Assembly (NCBI RefSeq): GCF_000143415.4
Contig: NW_003314318.1
Location: 328,971 to 392,970, forward strand
Direction: 5' to 3'
Length of the DNA: 64,000 bases
From: Selaginella moellendorffii
Lineage: Eukaryota; Streptophyta; Lycopodiopsida; Selaginellales; Selaginellaceae
Shown here: positions 32,981 through 43,202 of the stretch, piece by piece
Layout of the letters: the number at the start of each line of letters is the position of its first letter
Position numbering within the stretch: position 1 is the first letter of the stretch
Made by a program: the position numbers and the translations under genes
The notes under the pieces: model-generated
Database searches by the model: none
Seen by the model: the letters and a program-made list of their open reading frames with translations, nothing else
What the model was told of the DNA's origin: nothing

Positions 32981-34633
32981 ATGGCTTGGGTGAGCTCATG
33001 GGCGGACGAATCCGAGGCGGCGGACGAGGCGGCCGCGGCGGCGGGGGGCGGATCGGTGGCAGGGGCGATGCCCGAGGACGCATTTCCACCCCTGGCGGTG
33101 GCAGCCAAGCCCGGCGGCGCCGGCGGCGGCAAGAAGAAGAGCAAGGGTCAGACGATGACGCTGGCGGCGTTCACGACTGGCAAGGTCGTCGGCCCAGGTG
33201 CGAAGCGATTCACCCCTTCCTCTTCCCAGATTTTCATGTCGGATAGCAATCGCCTCACATCCGAGGAGCTCATGTTCCTTCCCACTGGCCCCAAGGAGCG
33301 AACTCCGGAGGAGCTCTCCGAGCAGCGCCTCGGCGGTGGATTCCGGGGCTATGGTGGCTTCCGTGGCGGCGATCGCGATCAGCGCGACCGGCATCCTTCC
33401 AGGGATCCGGGTTTTGGCGGCGCCGCCATGCCGCCGCCTCCCTCCCGAGCCGATGAGAGCAGCGACTGGTTCTCCAGCAAGCCAGCGATGATGATCCGGC
33501 CTTCCTCGCGGGGCAGCGATCGAGACGCGCCGAGCAAGGCTGATGAGGTGGACGACTGGAAGGCGGGAAAGAGGTTTGTCCCGTCGGAGAGAAGCTTTGG
33601 CTATGGCGGGAGAGATGGTGGCGGCGGCGGTGGGAGGAACTCGTGGTCTTTTCGAGATCCAAAGCCCGAGATGGACAGATGGTCCGGCGGAGGCGATGAG
33701 AGAAAGGTGGCGATGGAGAGACCGCGACTGAATCTACAGCCGAGAAGTTTGCCGGTGGATTCCTCCCGGCCTTTGAGCAGCCACTCGAGTCGTCCAGGAA
33801 CACCGGGTGATACTCCTCAAGTTCAAGTTGGCTCTGGTAAAAACTCGGCCACCACCACCACCACCACCACTGCCAAGCCGCGATCGAATCCTTTCGGAGC
33901 TGCCAAGCCGAGAGAGGTGGTGCTCGAGGAGAGAGGACAGGACTGGAGAAAGCTTGACTCGGAGCTCGATCAAAAGAGGTGCGTTTCTCTCCCACATTCT
34001 CATTTCCAGACGTGATGCATGGCTGTTTTGCTTGATCCTCCTCGCAGGTACGAGAGCAAAGAAGAGACGAGGCTCAAGGAGGAGATCAACGCTCTCAAGG
34101 ATCTGATCGACAAGGAGGGCTCCGAGGCGGCGAGAGAGGAGCTGGAAAAGAAGGAGCTGGAGCTGGAGCAGCTGGTGAAAGATTTTGAGAGAAGCGCGCG
34201 CGTCTCGGACCGGCGACGCAGCGGAGGCAGGGATGATCCGCAGAGGCCGCCATCGTCGCAGAGCAATCGAAACGGTGGTCCTCCGGAGATCTGGAGGCGG
34301 CCGCCGACGCCAGCCATGTCGGACGGTGGCAACTTCGAGCCGTCTGGAGGATGGAGGCGGCCAAGAACACCGTCTTCCATGCACGAAGGTGGAGAGATGG
34401 GAGGAGGATATCGGCGAGGAGAGAATGGCGGTAGGCCGAGAACTCCGGGGTTTCACGACGAGGAGTGGAGGCAGCCGAGCTGGAGAGACGATCGTCCAAA
34501 GTCCGCGCAGCCCGATATGTGGAGCCGGCCGAGAACTCCGTCGGTTCACGAGGATGAATGGGGCAAGGAGAATGGGAGGCGATCGAGCTATCAGTTCCAT
34601 CACCAGCAGCAGCCCTCGAGGAATCGCTGGTAA
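32981..34633 (+). CDS. Translation initiation factor eIF4B (plant type)
   Basis: Two exons (32981-33978 and 34048-34633) joined in phase 2 across a 69-bp intron. The start MAWVSSWADESEAAD is the plant eIF4B signature. It is followed by MPEDAFPPLAVA, KKKSKGQTMTLAAFTTG, the conserved LTSEELMFLPTGPKERTPEE, Gly/Arg/Asp-rich blocks (GYGGFRGGDRDQRDR), a Thr run and NPFGAAKPREVVLEERGQDWRK. The second exon has a charged coiled coil (EETRLKEEINALKDLIDKEG...LEQLVKDFE) and a repeated WRRPxTPxxxD/HEGG motif that occurs four to five times. eIF4B stimulates eIF4A helicase and binds PABP. Confidence 0.93.
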
Positions 34634-34968
34634 GATGGTGGCGATCGATCGAGCTCGAGATTTCGCAGGCCTTTTTTTTGCTTTACTCGTTTCTTTAGCT
34701 TCTTCTCCAGGCTTGTAAGTAATATTATCTGTGACACTCTTTTGTTTTCTTGTGCAAAGTAGAATGTTCCGTCAGCGAAAGGGAAATTTCGTTAAAATAA
34801 TGTAAAGTGAGAATGTTCTATTAGCAGGCCAGATATTCCATTAAACTGATTTAGCGGGCAAAGGATATTCGCGCTTCGTCCACAGCTTGAAGTTTTGGGG
34901 AGTCCGTCATTGCTTTCCTTTTTGCTTCTCTCTTCTCTCTCTTTCGATCTTCTCTTTCTTCTTCTGCC

Positions 34969-36070
34969 ATGAGCTCGATTGTGGCAGCGCACGATCAAAG
35001 ACGTGTGAGATCGTTTCCTTCCACTCCGGCATTCAATCGATCACCCTCCAATCCATTCTTCCACATCAAATCGCCTTATAACCGATCTCCCTTCAGTCCA
35101 TTCTTCTACATCAATTCGCCCCACGGGGTGTTTTTCCACCAGCCGCAGAAGAAAATCCTGAGCTTCTCCGCGAGCAGCAGCCCCAGCAGCGTCAAGATCG
35201 CGCTCACTCGCAGCAGCGATCCATCGTCCTTCGCCCGGAGCGAGCCACAACACATCTTGGTCCTCGCAGACGCCACCAAGGAACTAAACACCGATGCGCT
35301 CTCCTGGACGCTGGAGCTCGTCGCCAAGCCCGGAGACACGGTGACCTTCGCTGGGATCTTGCCTTGGCTCTGCCTTCCACGTAAGTTTCTACAACCCAGT
35401 CGCACTTGGTCAGATTAGTCCAATGTGCTCAACTTTGGATTCATTCTACCTACAGTGCTTGTAAAGAGATGGTCGGAGCTTCGCATGATCGATGAGAAGT
35501 CGTGCACTACCCGAGAAGGAGAGGTCCAGCTCAAATCCGCGGAGTTCTTGCGCATCCAGGATTCCTACCGGACCAAAGGAGTAAGAACTCATGATGATTC
35601 GCTATCGAATCGATTTGATCCATCGCTCCAATTGGTGTTTCCAGGTGAGCTTGGACATCATCATCGAATCGGGCTACCCTCCTCGTGACGTCGCGGTGCA
35701 GCTGGCGCTCAAGACCCAGGCCACGTGGATCATCTGCTACAGGTGATCGATCGATCTGGGCTACAAATCGCTCTAATTGCCCCACCACAGGTGTATGAAC
35801 AAGAGGATGGATCAATGCCTGCTGTTCCAGAAGCTGGACGGGAAGAACATCGTCTTCCTCAAGAGCAAGGACGAGGGCAGCGTCTCGTTCGCCGCCAAAA
35901 CGCCCACCGCGCCATCAATGGCACTGCTGTACGCGCGCGAGGAGCCCGGATTTTGCAGCCCACACTGCGAATTGGGCCATTTAGGCCTGCAAGACATTGG
36001 ATCGAAAGGATTGAAAGTGCCCAGCCATGTCACGCTGGGCGAATGCCTCACCAAGAACAAAGCGAAATAA
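34969..36070 (+). CDS. USP-like (universal-stress-protein fold) protein without a kinase domain
   Basis: Four exons (34969-35380, 35456-35580, 35645-35742, 35791-36070), all frame-consistent. The N-terminus is Ser/Pro/Phe-rich with three repeats of SPxNxFFxIxSP type. From about residue 90 the fold reads HILVLADATKELNTDALSWTLELV, then AKPGDTVTFAGILPW, LDIIIESGYPPRDVAVQLALKT and ATWIICYRCMNKRMDQCLLFQKLD. This is the USP/adenine-nucleotide hydrolase-like fold that precedes the kinase in some plant receptor-like cytoplasmic kinases. Here the protein ends (LTKNKAK) without a kinase. Function unknown. Confidence 0.75.
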
Positions 36071-36527
36071 AAAAACACTCGTTTTTCGAGTGATGACGTG
36101 GATGGGAAGATGCAGTGACGTGGAGATTCCATGCAGTGACGTGGCAATGACGCGGCGGCGGCCTCAATCAACGCCAGCGGGCCGGCTCGGTCCCCGACGC
36201 ACTATACCCGCTATTGCCGGTCAGGACCAGCGGTCCCTTACGCACCTGGCACTTAAACCGCCGGTCCGGGAAAATACCCGGCGGTCCGGAATGGCCAATT
36301 TGCTTATTGGCCCATTGGCAATGGCGATAGAAAGTATCACAGCCGTCTTTACTGTCCGAGCTAACAAAGATGCTCTTCCGCGTGGATTTCTTGACCCAGA
36401 TCTCACGGCGCGGCGGAGGAGCGGCGATCATACCCGATCGCCCGGATCGATCGATATTCTCGCCCTTGCGCGGCGCCGGGCAGGGTTTTGATTCAGCGGC
36501 GCGGCGAAATCTTTGGAGGCGGCCGCC
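36071..36527. promoter_or_regulatory. Upstream region of UBC copy 1 with TGACGTGG repeats and hairpins
   Basis: CACTCG-TTTTT-CGAGTG (about 36075-36091) is a perfect small hairpin after the USP-like gene. TGACGTGG occurs three times between 36100 and 36152, twice inside the unit ATGCAGTGACGTGG. At about 36219-36292 are CG-rich inverted repeats (GGACC-AGC-GGTCC, and CCGCCGG...CCGGCGG around AAAAT). ACGT-core motifs are bZIP-type sites. Any role is inferred. Confidence 0.45.
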
Positions 36528-37226
<699 letters not shown>

Positions 37227-37611
37227 TCGATCCAACCAAGAAGACGAAGAACAAGAAAAAAAACAAAGCATCCAATCGACGAAGCCAAGACCCCATCTCC
37301 AAGGTACCACCACGCCAATCGAATCGACACGAATATTCTACGCTGTTTGAATTGAATAGAAGAGAAGCCCTAGCTCTAGCCCTAAAAAAGTGGTGGTGAC
37401 GTGTCACCCGTAACGAAAAGGCCCAGCCCAAAATGCGGTGGGGCGCTAGGGTTCGTTCGCATCAATCTTTTTATGGTGCGCGCGTGATTGTGGCGCCGCG
37501 CCCCACGATCCCTGCTCGCGCGCCGCGCTGCCGACGAATTTCCGTGGAGGGATCGTCTCTCCGGGGGCGCGCCGCTCTCTCGCGCGCCTGTGGGTGGCCG
37601 ATTGATCGGCT

Positions 37612-38269
<658 letters not shown>

Positions 38270-38373
38270 GCGCGTATAAGCGTAGCGTGAGCGATGAGCG
38301 AGCGTGTAAGCAAAAGTTTGTATATGATTCCTTTGATCTAAGGTGAGAAGAAACATTTCGATCGATCGATCGT

Positions 38374-39102
38374 CTAGAGTGCTGGCCTCTTTCTCCTTGG
38401 CCTTGGCGTCTTGTCTTTGGTCCAGGTACCCCCGCATGGGTTACAATGGTACCTGGGCTGCCCGGGCTTGTTATTGTTGAAATCGTAGAACCTCGTGTAC
38501 CACTTGACCCCACACCACGGGCAGTCGATTTGATCGGGCAGCGTCGCCCTCACCTTCGCTAGCAGCGCTCGCAGCTCGGGCGTCACCTTTGAGGACGCGT
38601 TCTTCCTCGGCCTCTTGGGCTCGCTCGAAGTCTTTGGCCTCTTGGGCTGGCTCGAGGTCTTGGGCCTCTTGGGCTCGCTCGAAATCTTTGGCCTCTTGGG
38701 CTCGCTCGAGGTCTCGGGCTCGCTCGAGCTCTTTCTCTTGGGCTTGCTCGGAGGCTCTGGCCTCTCGGGATTGCTCGGAGTCTTGGGCTTGTTCGCGGGC
38801 TCTTTGGGCCTGACTCTCGCCGTCACCGGCTTTCCACACCAGTCGTCCATGGCACAGAAGCTTTTGAGAGCTTCCGGGTCCCATGGAGGGCAAGCCAAAC
38901 CTCTTTCATACTGCTCTTCGTCGCCTTGGACCTCGTCCTCCAGATCATTGAGCATGACATCTTGCATGGTTGGGATCACCTCCCACTTACTTTGATTACC
39001 CCATGGAGGTGAAATTAAATCTTTCTCGCCCATCGCCGCTAAATGATCATCCATCTCAGCTAAAAACCCTTCCCACCCCTCAGCTTCTTGCGCCTTCTTC
39101 AT
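38374..39102 (-). CDS. Divergent Dof-like zinc-finger protein with SSEPKRPKT repeats
   Basis: Intronless, 242 residues from ATG 39100-39102 (MKKAQEAEGWEGFLAEMDDH) to TAG 38374-38376. The N-terminal half is acidic with two CPPWD/SPPWG motifs. Residues 128-165 contain four 9-residue repeats (SSEPKRPKI/T), encoded by 27-bp DNA repeats at 38611-38718. The C-terminal zinc finger has Cys194, 197, 220 and 223 (CPWCGVKWYTRFYDFNNN, KPGQPRYHCNPCGGTWTKDKT). This matches the Dof pattern CPRC...KFCYYNN...QPRYFCKxCxxxWT, but with 22 rather than 21 residues between the Cys pairs and without GGxLRNVPVGGG. DNA binding is therefore uncertain. A lineage-specific Dof relative is the best reading. Confidence 0.78.
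   Translation of the reverse strand: MKKAQEAEGWEGFLAEMDDHLAAMGEKDLISPPWGNQSKWEVIPTMQDVMLNDLEDEVQGDEEQYERGLACPPWDPEALKSFCAMDDWCGKPVTARVRPKEPANKPKTPSNPERPEPPSKPKRKSSSEPETSSEPKRPKISSEPKRPKTSSQPKRPKTSSEPKRPRKNASSKVTPELRALLAKVRATLPDQIDCPWCGVKWYTRFYDFNNNKPGQPRYHCNPCGGTWTKDKTPRPRRKRPAL
38611..38718 (-). repeat. 27-bp coding minisatellite, four units
   Basis: Four units of the type CTTGGGCTCGCTCGAAGTCT on the plus strand (27-bp period) encode SSEPKRPKT-like nonapeptides in the Dof-like gene. Units differ by a few bases. Confidence 0.8.
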
Positions 39103-39215
39103 GACGATGCAATAAACCCTAGTGAACACATTCTGGGTCCACTTATTTATACTTTTTCTCTAAAAGGTGCCTTTTTAATTAGTTTAATTATAAATGAAAA
39201 ATACCAATTATTAAA

Positions 39216-39310
39216 GTTAAAGTATTAATTGCAATGATGATTATAATTAAAGTATTGATTGCAATGATAGTTGGTTATAGTTAAAGTATTAATTATAACT
39301 ATGCTAACTT
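39216..39310. repeat. AT-rich tandem repeat in the Dof-like/PPR2 divergent promoter
   Basis: Three related units of about 30-34 bp begin TTAAAGTATTAATTGCAATG, TTAAAGTATTGATTGCAATG and TTAAAGTATTAATTATAAC. They lie between the start of the Dof-like gene (39102) and the PPR2 ATG (39336). The base composition is sharply AT-rich compared with both genes. Confidence 0.7.
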
Positions 39311-39335
39311 TAAGCTTTACTAAGTTTTGTGCAGG

Positions 39336-41051
39336 ATGCATGATGTTGTGAGGAGAAACGGCGATGGGCGAGAGGTTTTGCACAGGGAATCGGCGTTGCA
39401 GCTCATCAAATCATGCCGCACCCTCGCAGGCGCCAGGGAAATTCATGCTCGGATCCGCCACTTGCTCGATCCGTGCGACGTCTTCCTCCTCAACACCATC
39501 ATGCAGATGTATGGGAGGTGTGGCAGCGCTCGCGACGCCCATCGCCTCTTTCTTGCAATGCCTTCGAGAAACTCTTTCTCGTGGGAGCTCATGCTGTTTG
39601 CATTTACCGCGAATGGGGAATTGGGATATGCAAGAGACTTCTTTGAATCCATGCCTGATGTCTCTAGTGTTTCAATGACGGCTATTCTAAGTGTCTATGC
39701 CAAGCACGGAAATATTGAGTACGCTAAGTTGATATTCGACAAGATACCAGAAAAGGATTTAATTGCATGGTCTACCATGGTTGGTGCATTTGCCACTTGT
39801 GGGCATCTGCAGCAGGCAAAGCAGGCGTTTTGTTCTATGCCTCTGCGTGATCTCGTCTCCTGGACGTACTTGCTCGAAGGTTATGGAAGATCCAGTGAGA
39901 CATATTGCGAAGCAAAAGATTTGTTTTGCTCAATGCCCGAGCACGATCTCGTCGCCTGGACGAGCATGCTCGGCATTTGTGCCGCAAATGGGCATTTGCA
40001 TGAAGCTCAGAGCGTGTTCGAAGCAATCAAAAGCAAAGATATTGTTTGCTACACCGTGATCTTGTCTTCTTACGCTCAAGCAAGCGATCTGGCAGAAGCT
40101 GAGAGAATGTTCCAAACTTTGATGCCCGAGCACAGCATTGTTTCTTGGACTGCAATGCTTACAGCATATGCCCAGAACGGGGATATTCCGCGAGCCACGC
40201 GTTTGTACGAGAGAATGCATGAGCACGACGTGGTATCTGGTACTTGCATGGTGGCCGCATATTCCCAGGCTGGGAATCTGGAACTTGCCAAGCATGAGTT
40301 TGATACCATGCACGAGAGGAATATTGTTACGTGGAATGCTTTGCTGGGCGGTTTTGTGCTAAGCGGGTGTTTAGACGACGCGAAGAGGATTTTTGATCGG
40401 ATGGCAATGTGGGATGCCGTGGCCTGTACGGCCATGGTAACGGCATATTCTCATGCGGCCAAGCTCACCGAAGCCGAGATTCTCTTTCATTCTGCCAAAG
40501 ACCGCAGCATGATTTTGTGGAACTCGATGCTGTCGGCGCACACCCAAAACTCGCCATTGCAAAGGGCAGTTGCGTTTTTCAATGAAATGCCGGGGTGTGA
40601 TCTGGTCTCTTGGAATGTCATTTTTGCGGCATTTGCCCGTCACGGAGATCTGGAAGATCACAAACTTCTGCTCCAACTTTTCCACGAGATGGGATCAACG
40701 CTTGCTCCGGACGAGATCTCCTTCACTTGCGTGCTCGTCGCGAGCGCTCACTTGGGCGGCCTGAGCTCGGCACGAGCCCGATTCTGGTCAATGGTCCTGG
40801 ACTTTTGGTTGACCCCGTCAAAGCAGCACTATTGCTGCGTCGCCAGCTTGCTTGGGCGATCTGGGCATTTGGAACAGGTGGAAGAGCTGCTGGCCACCAT
40901 GCCATTTGTGCCGGATGCTGTGGATTGGAGGAGCTTACTATGGTCATGCAAACTTTACAAGAAATTTGGGCAAGGAGCTCGCGCTGGAGCTATGGCTTTT
41001 TATCTGGAGCCTAAAAATCCCGTGGGCTATGTGTTCCTGTCAACCCCGTGA
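39336..41051 (+). CDS. PPR protein 2, tandem short repeats ending at E1
   Basis: 571 residues from ATG 39336. A strong acceptor (ttttgtgcag) just before the ATG suggests a 5' intron. The first part (ALQLIKSCRTLAGAREIHARI, LLNTIMQMYGRCGSARDAHRLF) is typical of PLS-class starts. It is followed by about 12 short repeats such as MPSRNSFSWELMLFAFTANGELGYARDFF. The end is KQHYCCVASLLGRSGHLEQVEEL, MPFVPDAVDWRSLLWSCK and a shortened E1 (LEPKNPVGYVFLSTP). No E+ or DYW domain is present. It is predicted to bind organellar RNA. It lies between two Dof-like genes. Confidence 0.92.
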   Translation: MHDVVRRNGDGREVLHRESALQLIKSCRTLAGAREIHARIRHLLDPCDVFLLNTIMQMYGRCGSARDAHRLFLAMPSRNSFSWELMLFAFTANGELGYARDFFESMPDVSSVSMTAILSVYAKHGNIEYAKLIFDKIPEKDLIAWSTMVGAFATCGHLQQAKQAFCSMPLRDLVSWTYLLEGYGRSSETYCEAKDLFCSMPEHDLVAWTSMLGICAANGHLHEAQSVFEAIKSKDIVCYTVILSSYAQASDLAEAERMFQTLMPEHSIVSWTAMLTAYAQNGDIPRATRLYERMHEHDVVSGTCMVAAYSQAGNLELAKHEFDTMHERNIVTWNALLGGFVLSGCLDDAKRIFDRMAMWDAVACTAMVTAYSHAAKLTEAEILFHSAKDRSMILWNSMLSAHTQNSPLQRAVAFFNEMPGCDLVSWNVIFAAFARHGDLEDHKLLLQLFHEMGSTLAPDEISFTCVLVASAHLGGLSSARARFWSMVLDFWLTPSKQHYCCVASLLGRSGHLEQVEELLATMPFVPDAVDWRSLLWSCKLYKKFGQGARAGAMAFYLEPKNPVGYVFLSTP

Positions 41052-41085
41052 ATTTTTTGAGTGAGCGAGGAAATAGTTTAACACG

Positions 41086-41292
41086 ATGGCGGGCAGGAAA
41101 GCTGGATCACCACTAGTCGAAGCTGTCAAAGACTTCAACAGTCCCAAGAGCCGAGAGCACACGATCGATCGCCCAGAAGATGGCGAGATTGTCACCTGTC
41201 GAAACCGAAGAGCCCGCAAACAAGCCACAGATGGTGAGGCAAAGAAAGTAGGCACGAGGAAGAACGCGTCCTCAAAAGTGACATATACTTAA
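41086..41292 (+). pseudogene. Decayed inverted fragment of the Dof-like gene
   Basis: Two blocks match the reverse strand of the Dof-like gene. 41208-41226 (AAGAGCCCGCAAACAAGCC) matches 38804-38786 with one difference. 41255-41282 (CGAGGAAGAACGCGTCCTCA, then AAAGTGAC) matches 38609-38582 with one difference. The repeat region between them in the parent is missing and the frames of the two blocks no longer agree, so the product cannot be made. The 68-codon ORF over it is probably incidental. Confidence 0.72.
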
Positions 41293-41355
41293 CTCACACG
41301 CATATGAGCAAAAGAAAAAAAATATATGTGAAGTAATAATAATTTATTTATTGGT

Positions 41356-41932
41356 TCAATAAACAATGCCATTATAACCATCTAGAATGGCATTCTTGAT
41401 CTTGTTAAATGCAACCTTATACCAAGGAGATTTAGCAAAATTAATTTCCTTAGCAGTTATTAAGGGCTTGTAATTCTTCCTTACCACTTGATAATCTTTT
41501 CTTTCTCTCCTGATTATTTTCTTGTTAGCTTGATTCCGGCTATCACTCTCTTCATCTTCATCTTCTTCCTCTAAGGATTCTTCCTCAAGATAAGTTTCAT
41601 CCTCAGATTCATCCGAGACACTTAACACAACTGTAGTATTCTTGGATAAAGTCCTGGAGGATTGCTTAGATTTTATCCTGGAACCCTTGCTTCTGGACTT
41701 AGTGCCATTACTCACTGTTCCCCTTTGCCTCTCCAGTTTCTTGGGTGGTACAAATCTAATCCTGCCACCTTTGGTGAATTTCCGTTTGCACGAGTTGCAT
41801 CGATATCGCGGCTGTGAGGCCTTTTTGTTGTTGTTATAACAAAATTTAGTGTCAATTGAGCTGCAACGAGGGCATATTGTGGGTTCTTCATCTTGGAATT
41901 TATGCTGTGAATTATACTCTTGTACATTGTTA
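41356..41932 (-). CDS. Dof zinc-finger protein with acidic C-terminus (N-terminus unresolved)
   Basis: The frame open from about 41932 reads [17 protein letters not shown] and then the finger [20 protein letters not shown] and [20 protein letters not shown]. The Cys spacing CX2CX21CX2C is exactly that of Dof domains, with KFCYxNN and SQPRY conserved. The usual LRNVPVGGG tail is replaced by [15 protein letters not shown] basic Ser-rich part ([16 protein letters not shown]), a very acidic stretch ([23 protein letters not shown]) and a basic helical end ([20 protein letters not shown]) follow, to TGA 41356-41358. Upstream, an acceptor (ttatttag, 41940-41933) and a donor after GTGGCAAG (about 41991) suggest an intron, but no first exon could be fixed. 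The surrounding DNA is AT-rich. Confidence 0.7.
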
Positions 41933-41939
41933 CTAAATA

Positions 41940-42635
41940 ATAGAGATTAGAAGATCCTTAGCAAAGAAATTCTCATTCATACATACATACCTTGCCACGA
42001 TTGAAACCTAAACAGAATGAAGAAAAAACTAAATTTAGTATGATCAATTATCTTATCCTCATAATCGTTCCTAATTAAGCTATAAGATTTTTTCATGATT
42101 TTTACTAGAATAAGTAATGGTTCTGACTAAATTATAAACATGCATTAGTAAACTAGGTGTTATACAAATCATCGGATATCTTTGGTTTGGTTATCTCTAA
42201 ATAACTTATTGCATTATTATTTTGATGCAAAGCATGATTAAAGCATTTTATTTACGTAAATTGCATTTCATCATGCTGTCGTTTGAAAAAAGATCTCCAA
42301 AGCAATGACGAGTGTGTGACAAGAGCATGACATCACCACCAATCGCAAACGACTCCCTTGCCTTCCCCAAAATCCATACGTCAATAAGTCTGGAACTTCC
42401 AAAGCAAAGCTCCTCCCCGAGGGCCATATAAATAAGTATCCCCCGTCCCCACTTCCACATATATTTCCCCTTGTCTGGATCCCTCTCTCCCTCTCTTCCT
42501 TTCACTTGCGCGGCTGCTTCACTCCAGATTTCTTCGTTTGATCTCATCTATCCGGTTCTTCCGCCTGTGAATTGCCAATCTTGGAGTGGAGGACAATGCG
42601 TTTCTCGAGTAGCAGCAGCAACGGTCTCGCTCATC
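41940..42635. promoter_or_regulatory. AT-rich spacer and glutaredoxin promoter
   Basis: 41990-42270 is AT-rich and may hold the missing 5' exon of the Dof gene. TATAAATA at 42427-42434 is a good TATA box for the plus-strand glutaredoxin gene, whose ATG is 202 bp downstream. No other gene is seen. Confidence 0.55.
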
Positions 42636-43010
42636 ATGGCTTTTAGCTTTGATTCGTCGGCGTCAAGCCCGGAAGAGGTGACTTCCAAGCTCCACACGAC
42701 TCCACAGTTGCTTCACACGCTCATCCACCAGTGCCCCGTGCTTGTCATCTGTGCAAGCTCTTGCTGCGTGAGCCTGGTTGTGAGGGAGCTCTTCTCCAAG
42801 CTGGGAGTTTGTCCCACTTTGTTTGATATCGATACCGACTGCGAGGATGGAGTAGAGGTAGAAAGACTTTTAGCGAACTTAGCAGGGAGTAAACAGCCGA
42901 TACCTCTGATTTTTGTTGGGGGAAAGCTCGTCGGAGGACTGGATCGATTGATGGCTGATCACATCAGTGGCAGGCTCCTCCGCCAGCTGAGCGAGGCCAA
43001 CGCTTTCTAA
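42636..43010 (+). CDS. CC-type (ROXY) glutaredoxin
   Basis: Intronless, 124 residues from the first in-frame ATG (42636, MAFSFDSSASSPEE). The thioredoxin-fold core reads HQCPVLVICASSCCVSLVVRELFSKL, so the active site is CCVS, the land-plant-specific CC type. PLIFVGGKLVGGLDRLMADHISGRLLRQL provides the GSH-binding glycine region. It ends SEANAF rather than the ALWL seen in TGA-binding ROXYs, so interaction with TGA/TOPLESS factors is doubtful. Family members regulate development and stress responses through TGA factors. Confidence 0.93.
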   Translation: MAFSFDSSASSPEEVTSKLHTTPQLLHTLIHQCPVLVICASSCCVSLVVRELFSKLGVCPTLFDIDTDCEDGVEVERLLANLAGSKQPIPLIFVGGKLVGGLDRLMADHISGRLLRQLSEANAF

Positions 43011-43202
43011 CGATGGAAAAGCTCAGAAGAAAAGATAAAAAAACGAAATGTTTTTGTACCTTGTGGCAGCAGACTTCCTCCCATGGAACACTCCACTGCA
43101 CCAAACATAAAAAAATAGAAGAAAAACACACCGAGAACCAACCAGCTGGTTAGCATTAAAAACAATGTGGTACCACACTCCCTCCTCATTTAGTATTTTT
43201 TA

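Noticed and set aside
33270-34603. Long minus-strand ORFs antisense to eIF4B
   Set aside because: They follow from the GC-rich Arg/Gly/Asp coding of eIF4B on the plus strand. No independent protein-like features.
38471-38893. 140-codon alternative frame in the Dof-like gene (Ala/Glu/Gln repeats)
   Set aside because: It results from the 27-bp repeat being open in more than one frame. The frame with the zinc finger and a sensible start is preferred.
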